A stretch of 64,000 bases of DNA from Dyadobacter sp. 50-39 (lineage in GTDB: Bacteria > Bacteroidota > Bacteroidia > Cytophagales > Spirosomataceae): assembly GCA_001898145.1 (NCBI GenBank), contig MKSR01000001.1, positions 124,001 to 188,000 on the forward strand, given 5' to 3'. Below are positions 16,585 through 25,047 of the stretch, in pieces (positions within the stretch are counted from its first letter, which is position 1; each line of letters starts with the position of its first letter). Made by a program: the position numbers and the translations under genes. The notes under the pieces are model-generated. The model was not told where the DNA came from, did not search any database, and was given only the letters and a program-made list of their open reading frames with translations.

Positions 16585-18209
16585 TTAAAAATCAATGCAG
16601 TAACTTCTTTAAGCCCCTGGATAAAATCAATATCCACTGAAAGCGACGCATAGGCGCCGGCGACCACCTTCTTCTCCGAGTACATGGGGTTGTAGCTCGA
16701 ACGTTTGAGTAACGAGACCCCGCCGCTCAATTTGAATGCCCTGGCAAACCGGATGGAAGGACCGACGAGCAGCGACATATTGTTGTACAGGTTGTCAAAC
16801 TCGGTCTGAGGGATGCCTCCCAGCGTAAAGCCGATGTTGAGCGACAATCGCTGCATAATACTTTGCTTGGAAATGATCTCGTAGTCGGGCCCATATTCTG
16901 TTGACCCATCTTTTCTTTTGCGGCAACCCTTGTTGATATCGAGGTCTTTCTTTCTGTAAAATGAATTGGTCCTTGTATTTTTATCAATAGGCCGGAAATA
17001 GATACTTACTCCCCAGTACAGCCTGGGAATGTAGGCAGTGTTGTTCTGTATATCCCTGGCCAGAATGTTTGTCAATCCGGCATCGAGAAAAAGCACACTT
17101 CCCCCTGCTGTTTTCAAATCACTGGCCACCGTATTGCCCGAAATGGCGATCATGGACCTGAGTTTGGGCTGATTGGAAATTTGCTTGTCTATTTCCTTCA
17201 TTGCAGCCTTCAATACGCCGGCATTCTTCTGCGCAGCGTCGAGTAGTTTCTGTCCCTTTTTTCTCAGGTCATTTAGCTGGACAACAGTACCGTCGACGAT
17301 CGGGCTATCACCTTCCACCAACAGAATACGATCAATGCTCAAGAGCAGGGAATCCAAAAAAAGCTTGCTTGACAACAAGTTGGCATGCCGCGCTTCAAAA
17401 TCCAGCATTTCCGCATCCTCTGGTTTTGCATGCAGTTGACCAATGCTCTGAATCCCCAGCAAGACGTCCTCAGCCTTATCATTAACAATGACAGGCATTA
17501 ACAAGCTCGCATTTTTGTAAAGGTGCGCGAGCCTGCCTGAAAGCGCAGTCAGAACGCGTAGTTCATCCTGGTCGAATACATCCGGGAAATCGTAATTTGT
17601 TTTGTCCAGGGCCGAGTTGAAACTTGGCGCCAGGCTAGCGTCGTAGAAGGTTTTATACTCACTGTAGCTCCAATCATTAACACCAATATTTTCCACCGGG
17701 TCAAACGTACTATTCCAAAATACGTTGTAGGCTTGCTGGGCATCACTCAATTTTCCGCCGGCTATCAGCTTGTTGGTTTTGGCCAGCAGGGGTTTACTTT
17801 TTTCTCCCAGCTCATACTCAACCAGAATGTCAAAATATTTATTGGGCCTTAATGCGTCAACATGAATAATGAGCGTGTCTGAATCACGGTCATAAGAGAG
17901 CTCCTTGTCCATAATGGGCAGGTACCGCTCGGTGCCGTCACAGTCAAGGAATTTGGTTTTAACCCTCTCCCTTTTGGCTCCTTTAACGGCAGACTCATAA
18001 GCCTTTACCTTTTTCGTCTTTTTCCCGGATAATGCCGGTACCTTCAATGAGAAGGCGTGATCGAACGGGATGGACTTACCGTCTTCCAAATGATAAGTAC
18101 TCATGTTGTATTTGAGGATATAGTCGGATTGCTTCGCCGACTGCGCACGAATCTGCCCGTAACATATGACGAGCGAAACGATTAAGATGATAAACAGGCC
18201 TTTTGACAT
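16581..18209 (-). CDS. Exported protein with probable C-terminal outer-membrane barrel
   Basis: A 542-residue protein with a signal peptide ending near RAQSAKQ (about residue 22). The middle is helical, with heptad-like KLFLDSLLLSIDRILLVEGD and LRKKGQKLLDAAQKNAGVLK. The end, from about residue 385, has alternating hydrophobic strands with aromatic girdle residues: IPRLYWGVSIYFRPIDKN, RLSLNIGFTLGGIP, LVGPSIRFARAFKLSGGVSL and VAGAYASLSVDIDFIQG, as in small outer-membrane barrels. No family name can be given. It is the first gene of a three-gene operon with the Ig-like lipoprotein and the Cys-rich protein. A -7 like element lies at 18236-18243. Confidence 0.75.
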   Translation of the reverse strand: MSKGLFIILIVSLVICYGQIRAQSAKQSDYILKYNMSTYHLEDGKSIPFDHAFSLKVPALSGKKTKKVKAYESAVKGAKRERVKTKFLDCDGTERYLPIMDKELSYDRDSDTLIIHVDALRPNKYFDILVEYELGEKSKPLLAKTNKLIAGGKLSDAQQAYNVFWNSTFDPVENIGVNDWSYSEYKTFYDASLAPSFNSALDKTNYDFPDVFDQDELRVLTALSGRLAHLYKNASLLMPVIVNDKAEDVLLGIQSIGQLHAKPEDAEMLDFEARHANLLSSKLFLDSLLLSIDRILLVEGDSPIVDGTVVQLNDLRKKGQKLLDAAQKNAGVLKAAMKEIDKQISNQPKLRSMIAISGNTVASDLKTAGGSVLFLDAGLTNILARDIQNNTAYIPRLYWGVSIYFRPIDKNTRTNSFYRKKDLDINKGCRKRKDGSTEYGPDYEIISKQSIMQRLSLNIGFTLGGIPQTEFDNLYNNMSLLVGPSIRFARAFKLSGGVSLLKRSSYNPMYSEKKVVAGAYASLSVDIDFIQGLKEVTALIFK

Positions 18210-18235
18210 GGGATGAGTTTTGCGTTATTCCGAAT

Positions 18236-18243
18236 CAAAACTA
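18236..18243 (-). promoter_or_regulatory. Bacteroidota -7 like element (TAGTTTTG)
   Basis: On the minus strand the sequence reads TAGTTTTG, a match to the Bacteroidota -7 box TAnnTTTG. It lies 27-34 bases before the start of the 542-residue protein, a good distance. No clear TTTG box is seen at the usual -33 distance, so confidence is moderate. Confidence 0.4.
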
Positions 18244-18436
18244 CCAGCCTCCGCGATGTCGTTAAATACTTGTTTATAATGATTTTGCATCCCCTGATTT
18301 GAGGATAATGCCGGGGACTTCTCGCGCCTGTCACACCCTGGTGAACAGGATAAGGGGTCTGTTGACACAATTCCAGGAGAAGTTTACTAAATTGGCGCGC
18401 AGCTTAATGCTCCAATACGAACGAACGTTTTATATT

Positions 18437-19285
18437 ATGTCAAAATCCTTACGTTTCCTGCTTGCCGGCGCTCTTGCGGGCACATTGTCCACGGGTCAGG
18501 CCCAAAACATCGAATTAACTCCCGTCTGGGAATCCGACACGACGCTAAGGACGCCCGAGAGCGTCTTATTCGAGCCAAGCCAGAATGCCCTGTTCGTTGC
18601 CTGTATCAACGGTGGCCCTAGCCTTGACAACAAAGGCAGCTTCATCGCCAAAGTGGGCCTGGATGGGAAAGTGATTAAATTGAAGTTTGCCGAAGGCCTT
18701 AACTCAACCAAAGGAATGGGCGTTTTGGGCAATAAATTGTACGTGACGGAAATGACGCAGGTAGCTGAAATTGACCTGGCTTCGGGCAAGATCCTCAACC
18801 GCTACCCCATTGAAGGTGCAAAGTTTTTGAATGATATTGCGATCGACAACAAGAAGCGCATGATCTACATCACGGACTCTGGTCACGGGAAAGTGTGGTC
18901 CATCACAGGAGGCAAGGTGAGCCTGGTATTGGAAGGCGATCCGCTCAAAGGTACCAATGGCCTGTTGTTTGAGAACAACCAGTTGCTGATCGGCAACGGC
19001 GACGGTTCGCTGCTGAGCATGGACCCGGCTACCAAAAAGCTCACCACCATCGCCAAAGTCTCGGGCGGTATCGACGGAATCGTAGCGCTGGGTAACAAGA
19101 GCTATATTGTTACCGAATGGGCCGGGAAAATCTGGCACGTCAAAGCCGATGGCACCACCGAGCTCAAATCGGATTCTTCACCGCAAAAAATAAACACAGC
19201 CGACGTAGGGTATAATCCGAAAAGTAAAGTGCTGTTTGTTCCCACTTTTTTCCACAATACGGTGAAAGCTTACACTGTTAAATAA
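18437..19285 (+). CDS. SMP-30/gluconolactonase-like exported beta-propeller
   Basis: A 282-residue exported protein starting at the ATG at 18437 (MSKSLRFLLAGALAGTLSTG); the longer frame from 18299 is non-coding in look. Signal peptide ends near GQAQN. The rest is a six-bladed propeller of the SMP-30/gluconolaconase/LRE-like group: LFVACINGGPSLDNKGSFIA, LYVTEMTQVAEIDLASGKIL, MIYITDSGHGKVWSITGGKV, GTNGLLFENNQLLIGNGDG, and SYIVTEWAGKIWHVKADG. The family includes lactonases and binding proteins. The substrate is not clear; the metal-ligand Glu/Asn/Asp set cannot be assigned with certainty here. A strong terminator follows at 19307. Confidence 0.85.
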   Translation: MSKSLRFLLAGALAGTLSTGQAQNIELTPVWESDTTLRTPESVLFEPSQNALFVACINGGPSLDNKGSFIAKVGLDGKVIKLKFAEGLNSTKGMGVLGNKLYVTEMTQVAEIDLASGKILNRYPIEGAKFLNDIAIDNKKRMIYITDSGHGKVWSITGGKVSLVLEGDPLKGTNGLLFENNQLLIGNGDGSLLSMDPATKKLTTIAKVSGGIDGIVALGNKSYIVTEWAGKIWHVKADGTTELKSDSSPQKINTADVGYNPKSKVLFVPTFFHNTVKAYTVK

Positions 19286-19306
19286 AATATCCTGGATAAT
19301 GACAAG

Positions 19307-19348
19307 AAGCTGCCGGTGCGATGGTGAATGCATCCGGCAGCTTTTTTT
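19307..19348 (+). terminator. Intrinsic terminator
   Basis: Perfect 10-bp arms AAGCTGCCGG (19307-19316) and CCGGCAGCTT (19334-19343), followed by TTTTT to 19348. A textbook rho-independent terminator 22 bases past the SMP-30-like stop; the reverse strand offers little A/T run, so it serves mainly the plus strand. Confidence 0.9.
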
Positions 19349-19361
19349 GGTATTCGAGGCA

Positions 19362-20279
19362 TCAGTCTATAATGTAACCATCGCCAGCAACGGGCATTTC
19401 GACCTGTTTTCCGATCATTTCAAGCAGGGTCGCTTCTATCATTCTACACATGGCGTTCAATGCGAGATCATTAGGCTCGGTGCCAAAAGGATCTTCCAGT
19501 TCGTCGGCAATGGCTTCAAAAGCAACAAACGTATAGCCAATAAACACGGTGATCAGCGGAGTGATCCATCCCAGACTATCCACGAGGCCGAAAGGCAGCA
19601 GAAAACAATAGAGATAAACCGTGCGGTGAAGCAGTACCTGATAAGTGTAGGGTATTGGCGTAGATACAATCCGCTCACAGCCTCCGACGATGTCGGAGAG
19701 CTTGTTGAGGTTCTCATCCATCGCTGCCTGGCAGATCGGATCGATCAGTCCGCGCCCGCGCGCCTGCCGGACCCAAATCCCCATTTCGCGCATCAACATA
19801 ACCGGCTTGTAATGCGCGTGTTTCAAAGCATGAGCCAGATCGGCGGGCAACCTCTTTTCAATATCTTCTGTTGCATCCGTTTTCCGGAGTTGATGCTTTA
19901 AGCAATAGGTGAACACAATCAGCATGTCGGCAAAATCGACAACTTCTTTGCTGTCAGGCGCATAGCCTGTTAGTGTTAAAGCCTGCCGCGTGAGCGAACG
20001 GGTGTCATTCAGCAATGCCCCCCAAAGCTTCCGGCCCTCCCAGAACCGGTCATAACTGGCATTATTTCGGAACCCGAGAAAGAGGGCAAGCGCAATTCCG
20101 AAAATCGTAAATGGCGCAGGGCTTAAAGGGATTTTGTAATCGTAAAACGTTCCGTTCAGATATACGACTAAAACTGAGAGAAGCAGTAACAGCAGGAGCC
20201 GGGGAACTAACTGTGGTAGCACAGACCCATGCCAGATAAAAAGCATCTTAAACCAGTGCTCTTTTTTTCGTTGGATCAT
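19362..20279 (-). CDS. Bestrophin family ion channel
   Basis: A 305-residue membrane protein of the bestrophin (RFP-TM, YneE-like) family. The N-terminal half holds membrane segments LVPRLLLLLLLSVLVVYLNG and FTIFGIALALFLGFRNNASYDRFWEGRKLWG, the latter with the family hallmark FRNNASYDRFWEGR. The C-terminal half has VSTPIPYTYQVLLHRTVYLY and PLITVFIGYTFVAFEAI, then the acidic ELEDPFG motif. Bestrophins form pentameric anion or cation channels; bacterial members conduct mainly Na+ or Cl-. It converges on the SMP-30-like gene and has no operon partner. Confidence 0.94.
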   Translation of the reverse strand: MIQRKKEHWFKMLFIWHGSVLPQLVPRLLLLLLLSVLVVYLNGTFYDYKIPLSPAPFTIFGIALALFLGFRNNASYDRFWEGRKLWGALLNDTRSLTRQALTLTGYAPDSKEVVDFADMLIVFTYCLKHQLRKTDATEDIEKRLPADLAHALKHAHYKPVMLMREMGIWVRQARGRGLIDPICQAAMDENLNKLSDIVGGCERIVSTPIPYTYQVLLHRTVYLYCFLLPFGLVDSLGWITPLITVFIGYTFVAFEAIADELEDPFGTEPNDLALNAMCRMIEATLLEMIGKQVEMPVAGDGYIID

Positions 20280-20431
20280 TATTGGTACAAACTTTTATAC
20301 TGGGCAGATAATGGACGCCGGGCAAAAGAACAAAAGTGGTGGCGACCGTGATAAAAGTATCGAAAGTTTGCTTGCCTTCCACATTGCAGCAGCTAATTTG
20401 CAGCAGTGAACATCAAGATCCGTCCGAATCT

Positions 20432-21070
20432 ATGAGAGCGTTGATAATTGGTGCCACAGGCGCCACTGGAAAAGACCTGTTAGACATTCTGTTGCGCGAC
20501 CCGGATTACACCAGTGTGACGATATTCGTGCGCCGGTCCAGCGGAATTGTGCACCCTAAGTTGACAGAAGTATTGACTGATTTTGACAGTCTAGAACCAC
20601 TTGCCGGACAGATCAGCGGCGATGTCTGGTTTTCGTGCATGGGAACTACCCTGAAAACCGCCGGTTCCAAAGAGAAGCAATGGCACATCGACTATGAACT
20701 ACCATTGAAATTCGCCGAAATAGCGAGCAGAAACGCAGTTCCCTGCACTGTTTTGCTTTCTGCTTACGGCGCATCGAGCACGAGCAAAGTGTTTTACTCC
20801 GCCATGAAAGGCAAGCTGGAAGAGCGCATTGCCCAAATGAGGTTCCATTCATACATTATTTTCAGGCCGGGACTGCTGCTGCGGAAAGATTCCGACAGGC
20901 CGGGAGAACGCATTTCGGCAGGGCTTTTGAAGTTTTTGAACGGCGTGGGGCTGTTCCGGAAATTCCGGCCGATGCCAACAGCCCTTCTTGCCGAAAAAAT
21001 GGCCAAAGCCCCCAAGCTATTCCGGGACGGCCGGCACGAAGTGGCATTGGAAAGAATTTTTGAATTTTAA
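20432..21070 (+). CDS. NAD(P)-binding SDR-type protein, HTATIP2-like
   Basis: A 212-residue Rossmann-fold protein from the ATG at 20432 (MRALIIGATGATGKDLLDIL). The glycine motif GATGATG at the N-terminus binds NAD(P). Later features are DVWFSCMGTTLKTAGSKEKQW, VPCTVLLSAYGASSTSKVFYS and YIIFRPGLLL, as in atypical short-chain dehydrogenases of the NAD(P)H-binding or HTATIP2/TIP30 group. The SxxK-type pair in SAYGASS and KGKLEE may replace the classical YxxxK. Function is not known; such proteins often reduce or bind flavin or NADPH. The longer frame from 20336 is non-coding. Confidence 0.87.
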   Translation: MRALIIGATGATGKDLLDILLRDPDYTSVTIFVRRSSGIVHPKLTEVLTDFDSLEPLAGQISGDVWFSCMGTTLKTAGSKEKQWHIDYELPLKFAEIASRNAVPCTVLLSAYGASSTSKVFYSAMKGKLEERIAQMRFHSYIIFRPGLLLRKDSDRPGERISAGLLKFLNGVGLFRKFRPMPTALLAEKMAKAPKLFRDGRHEVALERIFEF

Positions 21071-21148
21071 CCAGGCATTACCTTCCATCTATCTCCGCCG
21101 GCCTGCCGCTAATTCGGTATTACGGGCAATAAAAAACAAAAGACAGCT

Positions 21149-21715
21149 ATGTATGCCGAAATTCTGAGGACGACGGGAAGTTACCTTGATGCCGAAGTGG
21201 AGATTTTCGAGAGAATGATCACCGTGCGGGAGGTAGGCAAAAATACGGTGCTGCTTCAAAAAGGAGACATCGCAAGGTCGATATACTGTCTTTTGGAAGG
21301 CGCGGTGAGGCAATACGACGTCATACCTGACGCCGGGCACAATGTGATCAATCTGCACATTGCCGGGGAATGGTTCCTGAATTATGAAAGCCTGATCGCC
21401 CAACGCCCCTCCACCGTATTCATCGATACATTTGCGGATAGCAGGATACTTGAAATTACCCTGGATGCGGTGCATTACCTGACGGGCAGGTCACTGGCAT
21501 TCTTGCAGCTGAATAAGGTCCTGGAAGGTGCGTTATCAAGAATGCAGTTTTTTGATCAATCCATGACGCCTGTGGAAAAATATCGCTCCATACTCGAAAA
21601 CCGTCCGGGCCTGATCCAGGCATTTCCCTTGAAGACAATCTCCTCGTTTCTGAAAGTGACGCCTGAAACGCTCAGCAGGGTTAGAAACGCAGCGGCAAGA
21701 GGAGCTATTTCTTGA
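21149..21715 (+). CDS. Crp-family cyclic-nucleotide-binding-domain regulator
   Basis: A 188-residue protein. The N-terminal part (about 15-120) is a cNMP-type beta-roll with TVLLQKGDIARSIYCLLEGA and AGEWFLNYESLIAQRPSTV. The short C-terminal part holds EKYRSILENRPGLIQAFPLK and ISSFLKVTPETLSRVR, the helix-turn-helix with the recognition helix SRVR typical of this Bacteroidota subgroup. No ligand can be predicted. It is not linked to the Crp/Fnr gene at 10977 by similarity beyond the family. The glyoxalase-like gene starts 61 bases further on the same strand and has its own -7 like element. Confidence 0.9.
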   Translation: MYAEILRTTGSYLDAEVEIFERMITVREVGKNTVLLQKGDIARSIYCLLEGAVRQYDVIPDAGHNVINLHIAGEWFLNYESLIAQRPSTVFIDTFADSRILEITLDAVHYLTGRSLAFLQLNKVLEGALSRMQFFDQSMTPVEKYRSILENRPGLIQAFPLKTISSFLKVTPETLSRVRNAAARGAIS

Positions 21716-21748
21716 TTTCGGTCAAGATGCGTAGTCGGTTCAATGCCC

Positions 21749-21756
21749 TACTTTTG
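21749..21756 (+). promoter_or_regulatory. Bacteroidota -7 like element (TACTTTTG)
   Basis: TACTTTTG matches TAnnTTTG and lies 20-28 bases before the start codon of the glyoxalase-like gene at 21777. The -33 region is weak, so this is a moderate promoter candidate only. Confidence 0.35.
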
Positions 21757-21776
21757 GCTAAACTAACCTTTACCAC

Positions 21777-22145
21777 ATGCAACATCAAGCCTTATCCATC
21801 CGCCCATTCATAGGCGCGGCTGATTTTGAAATATCCAGCGCATTTTACCGCGACCTGGGCTTCGAGGAAGTGAAATTATCGCCGGCCATGTCCCTTTTTA
21901 AAACGGGGAATTACGGCTTCTATCTCCAGAATGCATTCAACCGCGACTGGGTTGATAATACGATGGTGTTCCTGGAAGTGGAGGACGTTGAGCGGTTTTG
22001 GGATGATCTGGTAACATTGGACCTCCCGGCGAAGTATCAAAACGTGCGGCTCACGCCAATACGAACCGACCATTGGGGCAAGGAATGTTTCGTACATGAC
22101 CCATCCGGCATCCTTTGGCATTTTGGGGAATTTTTCAAAAAATAA
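21777..22145 (+). CDS. VOC-family (glyoxalase/bleomycin-resistance) protein
   Basis: A 122-residue protein of the vicinal-oxygen-chelate fold. It shows the paired beta-alpha-beta modules: IRPFIGAADFEISSAFYRDL with GFEEVKLSPAMSLFKTGNYG, and VFLEVEDVERFWDDLVTLDL with HWGKECFVHDPSGILWHFGE. The last motif (DPSGILWHFGE) carries the acidic metal ligand in glyoxalase-like proteins. Members either catalyse metal-dependent reactions on small molecules or bind antibiotics such as bleomycin. The exact role cannot be fixed. It follows the Crp-type regulator gene. Confidence 0.9.
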   Translation: MQHQALSIRPFIGAADFEISSAFYRDLGFEEVKLSPAMSLFKTGNYGFYLQNAFNRDWVDNTMVFLEVEDVERFWDDLVTLDLPAKYQNVRLTPIRTDHWGKECFVHDPSGILWHFGEFFKK

Positions 22146-22298
22146 TCGAAAGGGCCAGGGAATTTGCATTCACAGACAAACAGCCAGGCATTCTCATCCG
22201 GCAATGGTAGTAGCAGAACGTACTAAGGCAGCCTCCTGCCGCGTAATGGTTTACCATAAACATCAGTAATCCCTCATGCTTGCGATCTTTATGTAACA

Positions 22299-22320
22299 GG
22301 CGCACCCTGACCGGTGCGCC
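22299..22320 (+). promoter_or_regulatory. Hairpin in leader of the Tat-exported protein gene
   Basis: Perfect 8-bp arms GGCGCACC (22299-22306) and GGTGCGCC (22313-22320) surround a six-base loop, 30 bases before the start at 22350. No T-run follows, so an operator or a structured 5' leader is more likely than a terminator. The 204-bp spacer 22146-22349 otherwise holds nothing I can identify. Confidence 0.4.
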
Positions 22321-22349
22321 AGACGTTCCTAAACACTGCAATCTTAAAC

Positions 22350-23660
22350 ATGATGGAAAATCACAATCCGCTCCTTACCCGGCGTGAAATGCTCGGGCTC
22401 GCGGGCGTGGCCGGGCTCAGTGCATTCACCGGCTTCTCCGCCATTGCCGCCCCTGGCGCGGCCCAGGAAAAACCCCGCATCGCATGCCTCGTCACCTACT
22501 GGGGCGCTACCCGGTCACATGCCGACTGGATCGTTACCAAGCTGCTGGACGGCTATTGGTGGCAGGGCGCTCACACGCCTTCGCGCGTGGAGGTCGTATC
22601 GGTCTACATTCACCAGTTGGATACCAGCCTGCTGGGCCAGAAAATATGCAAGTCTAAAAACATACCCATATTCAAAACAGTGGGTGAAGCCGTTACCCTG
22701 GGCGGTAAGGAACTTGCTGTGGACGGTGTAGTCATTGTAGGCGAGCATGGCGACTACCCTACCAACCTCAAAGGCCAATGGATGCTGCCGCGTTGGTGGA
22801 TCTACCAGCAGGTAATCCGCGTATTTGAACAAAGCAAGCGCTCGGTACCGGTTTTCAACGACAAGCACCTGTCCTACAATTGGGACGAGGCAAAATGGAT
22901 GTTTGACAAATCCCGTGAACTGAACTTTGCGCTTACGGGAGGCTCCTCCATACCCGTCCATTACCGCAAGCCCGAGATTGAAATAGATATCGACACACCC
23001 ATTCAATCGTCTGTGATGCTGGGCGGCGCTCCGGATGAGGGAGCGCTCTTCCATTGCGTGGACGTGCTGCAAGCCTTCGTAGAGCGGCGAAGGGGGGGCG
23101 AAACCGGCGTCAGGTCGGTGCAATGTATCCGGGGTGCCGAAACCTGGAAGTGGACCGAAAGCAATCCCTGGGCGGCCCGGTTACTGGAATCGGTCAGGGT
23201 TAAGTTCGGCCTTAAATCCGGCCATTTTCAGGAAATCGAAAAGCCTAATGTCTGTATCGTCGAGTACAATGATGGTACTAAAGCAGCCATCTATTCCGCC
23301 CGCGACGTCGGCTGGACGTACGCGGCCGAAATCGAAGGACGCAAGGAAGCCACAATCATTTCCATGCTCGACTGGCCCGGCCCGTTCTCCCAATACCACG
23401 CCTCCAACTCGCAGCCGCACTGGATTGTCGAAACCATGGTCACCAAAAAAGAGCCCTTCCATGCCGAAAGACTACTGCTTTCTACCGGTATCACGGCCTT
23501 CAATATGGAATCCAACTGGGAAAACGGCCGGTTTTCGGCGGTCGGTCGCCGTATCGAAACGCCTTTCATGAACATGACCTACCGTTCCGGGCGTGGTGCG
23601 CAGTTCAATACCGGCGAGCGGCCACCCAATGTGCCCTATATGCGGGGCTTTGCAGAATAA
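22350..23660 (+). CDS. Tat-exported protein of unknown function
   Basis: About 436 residues from the ATG at 22350. A twin-arginine signal is clear: LTRREMLGLAGVAGLSAFTG, cleaved near AAPGAA. The mature part is soluble and well conserved in look: CLVTYWGATRSHADWI, VVIVGEHGDYPTNLKGQ, FVMFNDKHLSYNWDEAKWM-like stretches (here VFNDKHLSYNWDEAKWMFD) and ALFHCVDVLQAFVERRRGGE. The Rossmann-like start is not a clear NAD motif. I do not recognise a characterised family, although similar exported proteins occur in planctomycetes and Bacteroidota. Tat export suggests a folded, possibly cofactor-bearing protein. The M19 dipeptidase gene begins 42 bases after the stop and is also Tat-type, so they are probably one operon. 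Confidence 0.7.
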   Translation: MMENHNPLLTRREMLGLAGVAGLSAFTGFSAIAAPGAAQEKPRIACLVTYWGATRSHADWIVTKLLDGYWWQGAHTPSRVEVVSVYIHQLDTSLLGQKICKSKNIPIFKTVGEAVTLGGKELAVDGVVIVGEHGDYPTNLKGQWMLPRWWIYQQVIRVFEQSKRSVPVFNDKHLSYNWDEAKWMFDKSRELNFALTGGSSIPVHYRKPEIEIDIDTPIQSSVMLGGAPDEGALFHCVDVLQAFVERRRGGETGVRSVQCIRGAETWKWTESNPWAARLLESVRVKFGLKSGHFQEIEKPNVCIVEYNDGTKAAIYSARDVGWTYAAEIEGRKEATIISMLDWPGPFSQYHASNSQPHWIVETMVTKKEPFHAERLLLSTGITAFNMESNWENGRFSAVGRRIETPFMNMTYRSGRGAQFNTGERPPNVPYMRGFAE

Positions 23661-23702
23661 TTGAAGTAAAAATACCGCCGTCGGAACGGTCGGAACAAAC
23701 CA

Positions 23703-24977
23703 ATGAATCCATCGATGAAACGCAGAGACGTTATAAAAAGCCTGGCACTTTTGCCTGCAACAGGCAATGCTTTTTCCTTCAAATCAATACACTCCATCCC
23801 GGCTGCGGCCGGTGCTGCATTGAACAAACCGATGCCAGACCTGCATCGAGATGCATTCGTAATGGACGGGCATACCCATGTGATGAGCCGCGAGCTCATC
23901 CTGAAAACGGATATCGGCCAACGGTATCCGGATGGGACTGTCGATCTGCCCAGGGCCAGGGAAGGCGGGCTGGACGCCATGTTCTTCTCCGTCTACACAC
24001 CTGAAAACTATTACCCCGGGCGGTTTGAAACCAAAAATACGTTCCGGGTTGTCAACCTGGCATTGGACCAGATCAGGAAGAACAATGCGGTGATCGAACT
24101 GGCGCTTACCGCCTCGGACATAGAACGCATTAATAAAAAAGGCAAAATGGCCGCCTTCCTGGATTTGGAAGGCGGTTACGACCTGCACGGAGACCTCGAT
24201 GTGCTGCGTGCCCTCTACAAGCTCGGCCTGCGGTCCATGCAGCTCACTGCGCACAGCACGACCAATGCATTCATCGACGCCTGCAATGATGTTTACACCT
24301 GGGGCGGCATTAACGATCACGGGAAAGCGGTGATCAAAGAAATGAACGATCTGGGAATGGTGATCAATGTTGCGCATGCATCCAACGACGCGATCATCCA
24401 ATCGGTAGCGGCAAGCAGGCATCCCGTAATTTACAGCCATGGCGGGTTTTACAAAATAGTCGACCATCCCCGCTGCATTTCCGACGAAGCGGCCAGGGCT
24501 ATCGCCGCAAAGGGAGGGGTTATCGGGGTGCATTTCGGCAGTCTTTTTAACAATCCGAAATACTGGGCGTGGCAGAAAGCGAACAACCCTATCAGAGTAC
24601 AGCCCGACCCTCAGCCCAAAATCCCGCGAATCCTATCCTCGCAGGATACCAGCCAAACCATCGAAGAGGTGGACAAAGCGTTTGCACGCGAGCTTCCATT
24701 TACTTACAACGGCTCTATACCCGACGAATACTGGATGCACGTTGACCAACTCGCCAAGGTAATCGATTACGGCGTGAAGCTGGTGGGCGAAGACCACATT
24801 GCCCTGGGTTCGGACCTCGACGGAGGGCCTGAGCTGCCCCGTGAGATCAAAGATATCAGCGACTATCCGCAGATCACCATGGCAATGCAAAAGCTCGGTT
24901 ACAGCGACCAGCGGATCAAAAAAATCCTTGGCTTGAACTGGCTCCGGGTAATCCGAACAGTGACAGAGGGCAAGTGA
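23703..24977 (+). CDS. Membrane dipeptidase (peptidase M19 family), Tat-type signal
   Basis: A 424-residue zinc dipeptidase. The N-terminus has a Tat-like signal (MKRRDVIKSLALLPATGNAF). Metal-binding and fold motifs follow: FVMDGHTHVMSREL (first HxH), AAFLDLEGGYDLHGD (bridging Glu), RSMQLTAHSTTNAFID, PVIYSHGGFYKIVDHPRCIS, and EDHIALGSDLDGG for the Asp end. The family hydrolyses dipeptides, including D-amino-acid-containing and dehydro peptides, and sometimes acts on muropeptides or beta-lactams. It follows the Tat-exported unknown protein, with which it may act in the periplasm. Start taken at MNPSMKRR; the second ATG is also possible. Confidence 0.92.
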   Translation: MNPSMKRRDVIKSLALLPATGNAFSFKSIHSIPAAAGAALNKPMPDLHRDAFVMDGHTHVMSRELILKTDIGQRYPDGTVDLPRAREGGLDAMFFSVYTPENYYPGRFETKNTFRVVNLALDQIRKNNAVIELALTASDIERINKKGKMAAFLDLEGGYDLHGDLDVLRALYKLGLRSMQLTAHSTTNAFIDACNDVYTWGGINDHGKAVIKEMNDLGMVINVAHASNDAIIQSVAASRHPVIYSHGGFYKIVDHPRCISDEAARAIAAKGGVIGVHFGSLFNNPKYWAWQKANNPIRVQPDPQPKIPRILSSQDTSQTIEEVDKAFARELPFTYNGSIPDEYWMHVDQLAKVIDYGVKLVGEDHIALGSDLDGGPELPREIKDISDYPQITMAMQKLGYSDQRIKKILGLNWLRVIRTVTEGK

Positions 24978-25047
24978 GAGCCCTCGCATTCACGAGAATA
25001 TCACCGAAGCTTCGATCAGCCAACCGCGTCGAATGCTATCGGTACGG

